Shown: positions 6,799-15,484 of the stretch, piece by piece
Layout of the letters: every line of letters begins with the position of its first letter
How positions within the stretch are numbered: position 1 is the first letter of the stretch
Virus record (IMG/VR): IMGVR_UViG_3300042565_001133
Span: 1 to 21,746 of that record
Reading direction: 5' to 3' (one strand)
DNA: 21,746 bases
Source of the DNA: a virus
Translations under genes and position numbers: made by a program
The notes under the pieces: generated by a model
Seen by the model: the letters and a program-made list of their open reading frames with translations, nothing else
Database searches by the model: none
What the model was told of the DNA's origin: nothing

Positions 6799-9536
6799 TA
6801 TTCGGTACCTCCTGAAATCCGGCCATACATGCCGGAGGTGATGTCTTCAAGACGACGCTGCTGGCGGGTTTTACCACTCTTCAAACGAGCGTATGCGGTG
6901 CGCAGAATGTTAGCGCGCTCTTCAACACTCTTAGCATCAAGACCCTGAACATCTTGCAGCAATTTGATGTCGCTGTCAGACAGAACACCCTTAAGTTTCT
7001 CAGACGCCGATGAGATCATCTCGTTTTTGAGCAGCCCCTCAAGAGTGCGAGTGTTAAGCAGCTTGGGATCCTTAGAACCAGCAGCTTCAAGCGCCTTACG
7101 CTTAACAAAGTCTACCGTAGAATTGTCAAACGTATTCGGGTTCAGCTTATAAGCCTGACTGATCAAGTTCATAGCGTTATCAATAGAAGCCAACGAGTCT
7201 TCTGTACCGCGCTTGAGTTCGACCTCAGCTGGTGTCAGCTTACCGCTCTGCTGCTGTTTCAACGCTTGGTTCTGTTGAGCAAGAGACAAGTTACCGATTA
7301 GCGCATTTATCTGCGCCATCTTCTGCTCAACATTCAGTTCAGAAATCTGAGAAACACGTTTCTGGAAAGCGGGAGTACCCGGCGCAAGACCTTCATCAAG
7401 AGCCTGTTTACCCGCAGCAGACTGCGGTTCATTAGACTTGATATAATCGGTAATCATCTGCTTAGCTATTTCCCGCTTGTCTTTCATTTCCTCACTGGCT
7501 AGAGCGCGCAAGCTACCGAGTTCTTCTTTAGCTGCGCCGCTGCGCAGTTCTTGCGCCTTAAGCCGCAGAGCCAGCTTTTCACGTCCGCTTTCGCGTTGAC
7601 CCTTAGAGTAATCAGCCATTTCCTTACCTGCTAGAGCAAGGTTCTCAGTGAATTGCCCTGTGCGCGTCGGCGAGCCGAAAGCAGCCGCAAGTCGGAAGTA
7701 CATTTCAGCTTTAGAAGATTGGGCGTCTTCCGGGCTGGCGAGCGCCTTTTGCAGCATGTTGGCAAAAGCGTTAGACTCAGCAGTAGCACGTTCGCGGGCA
7801 CTCTTAAGTTCCGGGGCGTAAACACTTTCACCGGGGCCGTATTGCTTGAGCATAGCCATGAGACCGGCTTGGCGCGCATTAGGAGCAGTTTCACCGGGAG
7901 CGCCCATAGCCGAAGCATCAGCCGCCGCAGCGGTGTTCAAAGCGACGTCAGTCTGTGGAGCTTTAGCAAAGAAATTAGGGCCGGGTTCAACGTGAACGCT
8001 GCGACCTTTAGAGGCTAGAACGTCAAAGTCTGGGCCGAATTTACTTTTAAGCGCGCTTAACAGTTCACTCTGCGTCATGTTCGCAGGAGGGCGGAAATCA
8101 CGAGCGTTGTCCGTTATGTGGTAGCTGTCGGGTACACCGCCAACTTCCCGGTTACGTTCAGGGGTGCGCGCACCACCGGAAACGCCGAGACCGGGCACTA
8201 CTTCCATAGCTGTCTTTTCAAGCCAAGAGCCTAGCGGGCCGCTGCCCGGAGGCGCACCGTAAGCGTAAGCGTCGTCACCTGCCATCATACCGCTCAAGTC
8301 ATTAAAGCCGCCGTCAAAGAAGTTAGTCTTGACTTTATATTTCTTAGCAAGACCTTTCACTTCACCGCCGCGAGCTTTTGCCTCTTCATACTCTTCGGGG
8401 TCCTTGTAAAGATCACCGATATCGCCAATCGAGCTGGGGAGCGTGAGTGGGGGCAGCGTGAACGGGGGAGTGAAGGTGTAATTCCCTCCAGTAATCCGAG
8501 GGTCAAGGGTATTACCAAATGTATTCATGCTATTCAAATTATAGTTACCGTACCCGCTTATTGCCAAATCGTTAAACGTGTTACCCCCACCAAACACGCT
8601 CCGGGAACCACCCGCGTTATTAGGTTCCCACTGACTAGACACGTTGATTTGGGGTGGTGGGCCGACCGGGTTGACGCTGAGGTCGTTTAGTCTAAAGTCA
8701 GGCATATAACCATCACCGGACACATTTACGCCGGGGATCGTGGCTCCGGGTAAACCGTAATATGAGACAGGGTTGATGTTAAGATCTGACAGCCTAAAGT
8801 TAGGCATAACGCCATCCCCGGACACGGTTGGGCCGCGAATTGTAGTTCCGGGCAGGGGAACCGTGGTTCCGGTAAACGAGTTAGGTGCAACATTGTTGAC
8901 CTGCGTGTTTAATATGTCGCCCCCGCCATACGTATTATTAAGGTCAATATAGTCTGAACCGCCGCCAGCGTTTCCACCGCCGCCCGGAATGCCTCCGTCG
9001 GTTGTGTTTGTGGTACCGCCACCACCTCCCGTGCCGCCGCCGGGGCCTCCACCGCCAGTTGTACCTCCCGTACCGCCACCGGTAGTAGTGGTGCCACCCC
9101 CGCCAGTGTTTGTAGTGGTGCCCGTCACAGGTGTGTAAACAGGAGCACCGAGAGGAGAACCAAACATGCTACCGCCGCGAGCTTGAGCAGCGTCATAACC
9201 AGAGATGCCGTATTTTTGCATCTGCGCTCGCATATCTTGAGCTGTCGGACTCTGCGTAAGAATGTCCCGGACGTTTTTATAATACTGATCCATACCAACA
9301 CCGCCTTCAGCAGTAGCCGCAGCAGCACCAGCGGACGGACGCGTCTGATACTGCTCCGCACTATAAGTTGGCGTGTAACTCAAACGATCTTGATAATCTG
9401 AAACGTATTTGTTATACGCCGCACGGTCAGCCGCAGCCTGAGCAGCATTGGCGTCGGGCTTAGCACCAGCGTACTGAACCATGGTCGGTGTGGCAACCCC
9501 GTACCGCCGCATCAGCTGATTAAGTTCGTATCCCAT
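6798..9536 (-). CDS. Ejection-type virion protein with M15-like peptidoglycan peptidase domain
   Basis: A 912-residue protein in three parts. Residues 1-135 form a helical N-terminus. Residues about 139-195 form a Gly/Thr tract, followed by an Asn/Pro-rich region with two near-copies of SGDGxMPxFRLxDL (239-252 and 273-286). At about 452-520 lies a putative zinc peptidase core: GARTPERNREVGGVPDSYH with His473, then NARD with Asp480, then SVHVEP with His515. This fits the SxHxxGxAxD...H pattern of M15_3 D-Ala-D-Ala-type peptidases, except that Asp replaces the usual Gly of the first motif. Residues 560-900 are helical. The domain would cut peptide cross-links locally during DNA entry. The start has AAGGAG seven bases upstream. 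A free lysis enzyme is unlikely given size and operon place. Confidence 0.78.
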   Translation of the reverse strand: MGYELNQLMRRYGVATPTMVQYAGAKPDANAAQAAADRAAYNKYVSDYQDRLSYTPTYSAEQYQTRPSAGAAAATAEGGVGMDQYYKNVRDILTQSPTAQDMRAQMQKYGISGYDAAQARGGSMFGSPLGAPVYTPVTGTTTNTGGGGTTTTGGGTGGTTGGGGPGGGTGGGGGTTNTTDGGIPGGGGNAGGGSDYIDLNNTYGGGDILNTQVNNVAPNSFTGTTVPLPGTTIRGPTVSGDGVMPNFRLSDLNINPVSYYGLPGATIPGVNVSGDGYMPDFRLNDLSVNPVGPPPQINVSSQWEPNNAGGSRSVFGGGNTFNDLAISGYGNYNLNSMNTFGNTLDPRITGGNYTFTPPFTLPPLTLPSSIGDIGDLYKDPEEYEEAKARGGEVKGLAKKYKVKTNFFDGGFNDLSGMMAGDDAYAYGAPPGSGPLGSWLEKTAMEVVPGLGVSGGARTPERNREVGGVPDSYHITDNARDFRPPANMTQSELLSALKSKFGPDFDVLASKGRSVHVEPGPNFFAKAPQTDVALNTAAAADASAMGAPGETAPNARQAGLMAMLKQYGPGESVYAPELKSARERATAESNAFANMLQKALASPEDAQSSKAEMYFRLAAAFGSPTRTGQFTENLALAGKEMADYSKGQRESGREKLALRLKAQELRSGAAKEELGSLRALASEEMKDKREIAKQMITDYIKSNEPQSAAGKQALDEGLAPGTPAFQKRVSQISELNVEQKMAQINALIGNLSLAQQNQALKQQQSGKLTPAEVELKRGTEDSLASIDNAMNLISQAYKLNPNTFDNSTVDFVKRKALEAAGSKDPKLLNTRTLEGLLKNEMISSASEKLKGVLSDSDIKLLQDVQGLDAKSVEERANILRTAYARLKSGKTRQQRRLEDITSGMYGRISGGTE
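8666..8822 (-). repeat. Two-copy SGDG peptide repeat
   Basis: Residues 239-257 and 273-291 of the peptidase-bearing virion protein are near-identical units of 19 residues (SGDG, MP, FRL, DL, NPV conserved), 34 residues apart. The unit boundaries are preceded by similar PGTTI/PGATI phrases. This looks like a recent partial duplication in the linker ahead of the peptidase domain. Confidence 0.75.
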
Positions 9537-9547
9537 ATCTATACTCC

Positions 9548-11092
9548 TTAGCCCAGGCTATTCAGACCCTTGTACGTATAAAGCCCGGTCGCCAACTGCG
9601 AGAGAGGCGATGGCGAAAATGAAGCGCCGGTCGTTGTACCAGTGTTTGTTGTAATCTGCGGAGTGATCGGAGCCAAACCGCGAATCTGCGTACTCAAGAA
9701 ATCAGCCTGCTGCATCGGATAAAGCTGCTCCCTCATATGCTGCCTTTCAGCAGCACTCAGTTGAGCCTGTTCTTGCTGTTGCTGAGCAAGACCAGCGCCT
9801 TCAAGAGATGCGACGTCTGCCGAGCGCATCGCCTGTTCTTGCTGCTGCATGTTAGCCGCCTGCTGCAATGCCGTCATCTGGCGAGCGTAATCCTGAGCCT
9901 GAGCAGCTTGGGTTGCTTGAGCTGCACCCAGACCGAACTGCTGTTGAGCCTGACCGGCTTGGGTCTGAGCTTGCGCCAGATTACCCAACTGCGCCATCTG
10001 CTGACCGGTCAACTGACCCTGAGTCTGACCGATGTTAGCCAGATTCTGCATCTGCTGAGCAGAAAGCTGACCTTGAGTCTGACCCAAGTTGGCGAACATC
10101 TGCGCCTGTTGACCCGTGAGCTGACCGGCGGTCTGCGCCAGATTGCCGTATTGAGCACCACCCTGTAGAATGCGAGAAAGATCTGCGCCGCTGATGCTGC
10201 CGACAGTGCCAGCCAACTGACCTTGACGAGCAAGATCGGCCTGAGCAGCGCCGAGCGCCTGACCGTAACCCTGCTGTGCGGCTTGAGACTGAGCGTTGAG
10301 GATAGCTTCTTGCGTATCCCGCAGGGCGCGGGAGCCAAACTCACCCATACGGCTAGAACCGAACTGACCCGCCTTAACAAACGTGTCTGCCACGCCAGGC
10401 AGCAAGTTCTCTTGCAGGTTGCGAGCACCTTGGCGAGCGATGACGTCAAGAACCCCTTCCTGATACGGCGACATGTACTCGCCGACCTTAGACGCAGTGC
10501 TCTGGGCCGAGGCTTGTAGGTAAGGGTTAGCAGCGGACAAAGCCCGCTCAGCCAGAGACTGAGCCGTGCTCATACCGGCCTGACCCATGTAGGGTTGAGC
10601 TGCGCCTACAATGTCTTGAGAGGCTGCGCGATTGAGATAAGGTTGGGCAGCGCCAACAGCGTCAATACCCATAGCACGGTTAAGCGCGGGTTGAGCCGCA
10701 GCGACGATGTCCATGTTAGAAGCGCGGCCAAACAGGTTTTGCCCTGCGTCAAGGTTCGCGCCGACAAGATCTTGACGGAGGAACCTACCCTGCTCGGCTT
10801 TCAACGCGTCTGCGGTGCCTTTGCTACCAAAAGCCTCCATACCCGCTTGAGCGCGGTCCATAGCACCTTGGTAGAAACCTTGGTTGGCTTGAACTTGCTC
10901 ATAAGCCTGCCTTTGCAAGGGAGATAGCTCCGCCACCGTGGGTAGAGTATATTCTTCAAATGGCTTATTGGCTATGTTCTGCGCAACCTGAATCTGGTTG
11001 TAAATAGCGTCCTGCATCCACTTCGGAGTCTCCGTGGATGAAGTAACGTAAGAGGTCGCTGTCTGCGGCGTACCTTGAAACAAGCTGCCCAT
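9548..11092 (-). CDS. Gln/Ala-rich helical virion protein with 18-residue repeats
   Basis: A 514-residue protein, very rich in Gln and Ala, almost certainly helical. Two repeat sets are visible: three 16-residue units around residues 128-175 (DIVxAAQPYLNRA type) and four 18-residue units at 317-388 (NLGQTQGQLTGQQM type). The end is Ser/Thr/Pro-rich. No enzyme motif is present. It lies between two other large ejection-type genes, and its repeat-helical composition suits a structural or channel component inside the virion or tail. The ATG follows GGAGG nine bases upstream, within the end of the preceding gene, and the intergenic gap is one base. I recognise the style from phage genomes but cannot name a characterised homologue. 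Confidence 0.75.
   Translation of the reverse strand: MGSLFQGTPQTATSYVTSSTETPKWMQDAIYNQIQVAQNIANKPFEEYTLPTVAELSPLQRQAYEQVQANQGFYQGAMDRAQAGMEAFGSKGTADALKAEQGRFLRQDLVGANLDAGQNLFGRASNMDIVAAAQPALNRAMGIDAVGAAQPYLNRAASQDIVGAAQPYMGQAGMSTAQSLAERALSAANPYLQASAQSTASKVGEYMSPYQEGVLDVIARQGARNLQENLLPGVADTFVKAGQFGSSRMGEFGSRALRDTQEAILNAQSQAAQQGYGQALGAAQADLARQGQLAGTVGSISGADLSRILQGGAQYGNLAQTAGQLTGQQAQMFANLGQTQGQLSAQQMQNLANIGQTQGQLTGQQMAQLGNLAQAQTQAGQAQQQFGLGAAQATQAAQAQDYARQMTALQQAANMQQQEQAMRSADVASLEGAGLAQQQQEQAQLSAAERQHMREQLYPMQQADFLSTQIRGLAPITPQITTNTGTTTGASFSPSPLSQLATGLYTYKGLNSLG
9929..10144 (-). repeat. Four 54-bp tandem repeats (18-residue helical units)
   Basis: Residues 317-334, 335-352, 353-370 and 371-388 of the Gln-rich virion protein align as units beginning NL/NI, with GQTQGQL and TGQQ conserved in the middle two. 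The fourth unit is degenerate. Copies are similar in DNA too (CTGACC, CAGATT and CTGCTGA phrases recur at 54-bp steps). Eighteen residues equal exactly five alpha-helical turns. Confidence 0.8.
10568..10711 (-). repeat. Three 48-bp repeats (16-residue AAQP units)
   Basis: Residues 128-143, 144-159 and 160-175 of the same protein share D[IA]VxAAQPxLNRA or a close variant. The DNA copies keep the phrase that encodes GAAQPY. They lie well upstream of the 18-residue repeats, so the protein has two independent repeat expansions. Confidence 0.72.
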
Positions 11093-11093
11093 G

Positions 11094-12974
11094 TTATGCG
11101 ACCTCCCTCAGATAAGCAAGCGGTGATTTAGCGTTCGGACTGAATTTACCTTTAGCGAGCGCCTTACCTTTGTGTTTGCGGATGTTTTTACGCATTTCTT
11201 CCCAGCGTTCAGCACCCTTTTCAACGGAACCGTCACCCAACATAGCGGTAATTTCAGCGTCCATGACGAATTCACCGTCAGAAAGTTTAGCGTTAATCGT
11301 GTCATCGCGACCTGAACCTGAGCCGCGAGCGAACCGAGCAACAGCACTCAACGGACCACCCTGATACATACCCGGTGGTTGCGGTTGGGCTTGCGGTTGC
11401 ACATTATAATTGCCCCCGGTAACAGTTGGCCAGTTTCGCGCCATGAATTGGCTGAGGCTCTGGTTGTTAGCCGCAGCATCACGTTGCAGCTTTTCCCAAT
11501 CCCATGTGACTGACGGACGGTTAAAATACTCTTGCTGCTCAGGTGTCATCTGCTTAACCGCCTCTTGAACGGCGGGCGGGGCGGATGACAGCGCCTGAAG
11601 CGCCGTAGCACCAAGAGCCAAGGTGCCGAGCGTACCCATACCACCTATACCGCCCCTGCCACCGCTTGCGGGAGCCGTAGGCTGACCCGTGGTTGTGGCC
11701 GGAACAGCACCTTTACCCGTGATCCTATCAAAGAATGAAGGTTCATTAGCTTTCCATTCAACCGCATTAGTTTTAGCGTTGAATTGGTAACTGCCGGGTT
11801 GCGGTACAAGGTCGATTTGACCCGTCGTAGTGTTCAGCTGGTAGACACCGGGCTTACCGTCAACCGTTACGCCGGTAGAACCGGGCACGTTTTTAACCTG
11901 ACCGGGCATGTTAGGATCTAACGTCGCAGCTTCACCCGGAGCAGTTTCAGCCTTTTTAAGCGTTTGCAGAACACTTTCAGAAGGCTTGTAAGTCAAACCG
12001 CGAGCCAAACCGGACGCCGCGCCTGCCATAGCAGCGGTTTTCGGGTCGTAACCGACCGTGATACCTTGACCGAACGTGCGACCGGCTTGCTGAACACCCT
12101 GTTGAAAAGCTGTCGGAGCGTTGACTGTGCCAGCGAGTTCGCCGATAGCGCCACCGAGCACACCTTGGCCGATACCGCGCAGCACACCCTGACCCGTAGC
12201 CGCACCAGCAGCACCGCCGATGAGACCGCTACCGAGCACAGCCTGACCCGTGTTACCGAGACCCAAGCCAAGAGCCTTATTAACACCGCCGCCGACTACG
12301 CTACCCAGACCACCGCCTGCTCCACCCATCAAAGCGCCTTGCAGCACGTTGCCGCCGCTCAACGCAGATGATGCGCCGCCAATAACAGCGCCGCCGATAA
12401 CAGCAGCGCCAACACCTGACGCACCCAGAGCCGCACCAATAGCCGTGCCGACACCCGGTGCGATAATGCTCAACGCGATTGGCAACACAGCGCCAAGAAT
12501 CTTCTTGAAACTTTTGTACTCACGCAAACCGGTGTTCGGGTTAACTGTGCCCTGCCCGCCCATGCGACGAAGGATCTCAGCTTCACGCCGGTTAACATGC
12601 ACAAGTTCAGTGTCGCCGCCTTGACCGCCGGTTTGCAGCTTACGTCCTGCTACAGACAGACCGCCGCGAGAAAAACCGCGCTCACCAAGGCGGTCTTGCA
12701 AACCGTAAAAAGCAACAAGCAGGGAAACAACGAACACTTGATCAAACTGCTCAGGCATCATCCCCGGCTCGATGATACCGTCCTGAATGGCCGCAGCGAG
12801 CACTTCTTGATACTTATCAGGGTTCTGAAGAACAAACTCAAGCAGGGCGATTGCTTCGTCAAGATCTTCCGGCACGATGGGCATCCGCGCCACCTGCTCT
12901 TCCATGACGTCAACCGCTTTGGCATACTGCGGGTCGCTCGCAGCCATCTGCATGATAGCGTTTTTAATGTCCAT
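11094..12974 (-). CDS. Large glycine-zipper virion protein, probable ejection protein
   Basis: A 626-residue protein. The N-terminal region (1-100) is acidic and helical (EDLDEAIALLEFVLQNPD). A conserved-looking phrase NRREAEILRRMGGQGTVNPN lies at 128-147. Residues about 157-283 are a long hydrophobic Gly/Ala zipper (LPIALSIIAPGVG, AAVIGGAVIGGASSAL, VLGGAIGELAG) suited to membrane insertion. A Pro/Thr linker follows, then a C-terminal module (DDTINAKLSDGEFVMDAEIT, then LGDGS) typical of a family seen in many phage virion proteins. I chose the ATG at 12974, with AGAGGG just upstream and one base after the preceding stop. An in-frame ATG at 12995 would overlap that gene. A tape-measure role is unlikely given the short-tail gene set. 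Confidence 0.75.
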   Translation of the reverse strand: MDIKNAIMQMAASDPQYAKAVDVMEEQVARMPIVPEDLDEAIALLEFVLQNPDKYQEVLAAAIQDGIIEPGMMPEQFDQVFVVSLLVAFYGLQDRLGERGFSRGGLSVAGRKLQTGGQGGDTELVHVNRREAEILRRMGGQGTVNPNTGLREYKSFKKILGAVLPIALSIIAPGVGTAIGAALGASGVGAAVIGGAVIGGASSALSGGNVLQGALMGGAGGGLGSVVGGGVNKALGLGLGNTGQAVLGSGLIGGAAGAATGQGVLRGIGQGVLGGAIGELAGTVNAPTAFQQGVQQAGRTFGQGITVGYDPKTAAMAGAASGLARGLTYKPSESVLQTLKKAETAPGEAATLDPNMPGQVKNVPGSTGVTVDGKPGVYQLNTTTGQIDLVPQPGSYQFNAKTNAVEWKANEPSFFDRITGKGAVPATTTGQPTAPASGGRGGIGGMGTLGTLALGATALQALSSAPPAVQEAVKQMTPEQQEYFNRPSVTWDWEKLQRDAAANNQSLSQFMARNWPTVTGGNYNVQPQAQPQPPGMYQGGPLSAVARFARGSGSGRDDTINAKLSDGEFVMDAEITAMLGDGSVEKGAERWEEMRKNIRKHKGKALAKGKFSPNAKSPLAYLREVA

Positions 12975-12975
12975 A

Positions 12976-13410
12976 TTACCCTCTGCACCAAGCATGTGAA
13001 TGATAATCTTCGGCTAGAAAACCGTAAATGTGCAGGTCGTCATCAACGAATGCGCTGCGCATAACACCTTCTAGCTTGAATCCTAAATGCTCAATGAATT
13101 GTTTACATACCTCATTCTTTCCTCGAACCAAAGCGGTAACACGCGCAGCTCGTAACATTTTGAATGCGTATGAAAAAACCTCATTAAACAAAGTGATCGT
13201 CGCTTTGGGGGTCGCCCACCGGGGTTCCCCTGCGATATTAAGGTCTACGTTACGTGGGGTAAAGTTGCTAAACACCACCACACATTTGAAATCACCTTCA
13301 TCATCAACTAACGACATGGCTCTGAACAACGTAGGTGCAGCTGCAACGTCAAGGCGCTCACGCGCCCAAACTTCCGCTTCTTCCTCTCGTTCAAAACCAA
13401 TAAACTTCAT
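12976..13410 (-). CDS. GNAT-like N-acetyltransferase
   Basis: A 144-residue protein resembling the phage branch of the GNAT fold. The segment LVRGKNEVCKQFIEHLGFKL (94-113) and the following EGVMRSAFVDDDLHIYGF carry the features of the RimJ/RimL-type C-terminal half: N/K-rich turn, helix, GFxLEG, then a beta strand ending in a tyrosine. The acetyl-CoA-binding R/Q-x-x-G-x-G/A signature is not clear, so activity is uncertain. The ATG at 13410 overlaps the upstream stop (TAATG). A start at 13443 would run into the upstream gene. It sits inside the structural operon between a small protein and the ejection proteins, so it may act on a virion or host protein late in infection. The substrate is unknown. 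Confidence 0.68.
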   Translation of the reverse strand: MKFIGFEREEEAEVWARERLDVAAAPTLFRAMSLVDDEGDFKCVVVFSNFTPRNVDLNIAGEPRWATPKATITLFNEVFSYAFKMLRAARVTALVRGKNEVCKQFIEHLGFKLEGVMRSAFVDDDLHIYGFLAEDYHSHAWCRG

Positions 13411-13643
13411 TACTCTAACACCTGACAAAATCTCTCCGCCCACTCGCGCCAGTTGTCAAAACTATACGGCACTGGGAAATTCTCACGCAACGTCATGTTG
13501 TTCAAAAACTGCATTGCCCAGTTTTGCCATTGGTCTTCTATGTCTAAACGGCCAAACGCACCATACGGATCCAAGTCGAGCGCGATTTGGTCTGCCCAAT
13601 CTCGCAGCGACATACCCGTCGGTAGAGTGACGCGAATGCTCAT
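13410..13643 (-). CDS. Small hypothetical protein of the tail operon
   Basis: A 77-residue soluble protein rich in Trp and aromatics (LRDWADQIALDLDPYGAFGR, NWREWAERFCQVLE). The ATG overlaps the hub gene stop by 4 nt (ATGA), and its own stop overlaps the next ATG, so it is translationally coupled on both sides. No signal peptide or membrane segment. A small assembly or chaperone role for the tail is possible from position only. Confidence 0.75.
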   Translation of the reverse strand: MSIRVTLPTGMSLRDWADQIALDLDPYGAFGRLDIEDQWQNWAMQFLNNMTLRENFPVPYSFDNWREWAERFCQVLE

Positions 13644-15484
13644 CCCAACACCGTCTTGTCTCCGGTCGAAATGTGACCGATGATCTGACCCATTTGGTAA
13701 TTACCGTAAACCGCGTTGCTTTCAAACCGCACTCGCAGTTCGCGGCGCTGCTCTTTGAGCATAACAATCTGCTGCTGAGGCTCAGTAATATCGTTTGGAT
13801 CAACAAACGTAAAGATACTACTGAAGACTTCTGGGGCACGAGCGTTAGCGCGACCCGTAACCTGCACGGTCATGGGGCCGTTCTGCACGAAGTCCGGTTC
13901 AATCCGGGTGATTCGCACATACTCATTTTTACCCTGAACCACAGACGACAAATCGGCGGTTTCAAAGAAAGAGCGGATTGGGTTGATGTTAGGGCCGTCA
14001 ATTTCATCAACACCCTGCTCTTGAACCCAGACGCGGTAATCGTTGCCAACCCCTTCAACTCCGGTCAAGATAGGCGCGGCGAATGAGTTATTGAACGAAC
14101 CTGCTGAGCGACCCAGATTGGGTAGTTCAGTATCGTACCAAGTGTTCTCACGCACGTTGTAAACGACGGCATGGGTGCACTCGATAGCGTCACCTCGCGG
14201 GTAGCACCACCACACCTCACCGTAGCGCGGCACTTTGAAAGCGAACACTTTGGTGCTTTCCCGAGGGTTTATACCATCAAAGAAGTAGTTCAGGTTCATC
14301 TGGTTAGGCACTTCACGCACCACACCGTTGAACATCATGAACCGGTCTGTACCGCACCAAAAGAACACACCATCGTAATCTACGACGCAGTTTTCAGAAA
14401 TAATTGACGTGTCAGTCGCGACCACGTCAAACTGAAAAACATTAGCGCCGCCGGTAAATGTAGCGCGAATTACGGCGTCGTAAGCCCAAAAGATACCAGC
14501 GGGGGCGCTACCTGAACCTGCACGCAGAGGTAGACCCTTGATGATCTTTTGACCCCAAACGCGAGCTAAACCAGCGCCGTTGGCAAAATCGGTCAGGTTA
14601 GTGGGTTCACCCGGCTTACTCCAACCGATGATACCGTCCGTACCATAGTAGAACAAATACGGGTGTAACGATACGATACCGCCAGTGACGTTTGCGTCTG
14701 CCGGTAGTTTGACAGATTTGAGCAGCCCGGTACCCAACACCTCGCCAAAGAATATCTGCCCATCAACGTCGTTGCAGATGCAATCCATGTTAGGCGCAAC
14801 GTGCGCGATAAGATAGTTTTGGTTCGTGGAAGAATCGTACTGATAGTCAAACATCCACATATTGTAATTGTCAACTATGAGGGCATCCGAACCGCCGCTC
14901 ATGTTAGTTTTGGTCGTCGTGAGAGTAGTCGCACTAACGATGATGTTACCGTTAGAGGCGGATCCAGCAGCCGAAGCTGTAATGTTAACAGTCGCGCCGA
15001 CCGCAACCGCCGTGTAATTCGGGACGGACGTGTGCGCAGTGATGTTTGCCGCAACCGCAGTGGCCGTAGCCGCCAAACTGGTGGCATAGCTAACCGGAGC
15101 AGACATAATAGATACACCGTCAACGGTGATATCATTAATAGACCCGGCAGCGCCGCTCGTCAATGTTACGGAGCCTGTGGCGGTCGCAGCTACCGGGGTG
15201 CGACCTGTAACAATAGAACTGTTACCGGTAGCGTCAATGGTGAACCGCTCAAGAGTGCTTCTACCGCCAGAGTGGCAGTAAATAAAGTTCATCTGCGTGA
15301 AGTTAGCGAACCCCCGGCTGATCTCTTGCAGATATTTCTGAGTCGCCTTGTAGCCGCCCATTTTGCGCGGCAGACCGCGCTGCCAGCGAACCCACTGGCC
15401 GTCAGTGTAAAAGTCCCCTTCGAACTTAGTCCCATCCCGCTTAATGCCGGGATTAGATTTCAGAACGATCGTGGTATCAGGCAT
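13640..15484 (-). CDS. Tail hub / DNA-stabilisation protein (P22 gp10-like)
   Basis: A 614-residue beta-rich protein. Phrases such as LHPYLFYYGTDGIIGWSKPG, FWCGTDRFMMFNGVVREVP and VWWCYPRGDAIECTHAVVYN match the repeated blades of the phage stabilisation family (P22 gp10), in which the protein forms the hub below the portal/adaptor and holds packaged DNA. Residues about 101-199 are a Ser/Thr/Ala-rich beta domain (GSVTLTSGAAGS to MSGGSD) that looks inserted between blades. The ATG is coupled to the upstream stop (TAATG) with GGAGG nine bases before it. Neighbours (adaptor, fibre) support a podovirus tail. Confident as a tail protein; the exact family is less certain. Confidence 0.8.
   Translation of the reverse strand: MPDTTIVLKSNPGIKRDGTKFEGDFYTDGQWVRWQRGLPRKMGGYKATQKYLQEISRGFANFTQMNFIYCHSGGRSTLERFTIDATGNSSIVTGRTPVAATATGSVTLTSGAAGSINDITVDGVSIMSAPVSYATSLAATATAVAANITAHTSVPNYTAVAVGATVNITASAAGSASNGNIIVSATTLTTTKTNMSGGSDALIVDNYNMWMFDYQYDSSTNQNYLIAHVAPNMDCICNDVDGQIFFGEVLGTGLLKSVKLPADANVTGGIVSLHPYLFYYGTDGIIGWSKPGEPTNLTDFANGAGLARVWGQKIIKGLPLRAGSGSAPAGIFWAYDAVIRATFTGGANVFQFDVVATDTSIISENCVVDYDGVFFWCGTDRFMMFNGVVREVPNQMNLNYFFDGINPRESTKVFAFKVPRYGEVWWCYPRGDAIECTHAVVYNVRENTWYDTELPNLGRSAGSFNNSFAAPILTGVEGVGNDYRVWVQEQGVDEIDGPNINPIRSFFETADLSSVVQGKNEYVRITRIEPDFVQNGPMTVQVTGRANARAPEVFSSIFTFVDPNDITEPQQQIVMLKEQRRELRVRFESNAVYGNYQMGQIIGHISTGDKTVLG
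14888..15184 (-). other. Inserted low-complexity beta domain inside hub protein
   Basis: Residues 101-199 of the hub are composed almost only of Ala, Ser, Thr, Val, Gly and Asn, unlike the aromatic-rich flanks. Strand-turn periodicity (SINDITVDGVSI, TAVAVGATVNITA, NIIVSATTLTTT) suggests an Ig-like or fibre-like decoration domain. No frameshift is seen at either boundary. Confidence 0.6.

Noticed and set aside
13889-13912. tRNA-like phrase GGTTCAATCCGG
   Set aside because: It resembles a T-arm, but no acceptor stem, anticodon arm or D-arm can be placed around it, and it is in-frame hub coding sequence.
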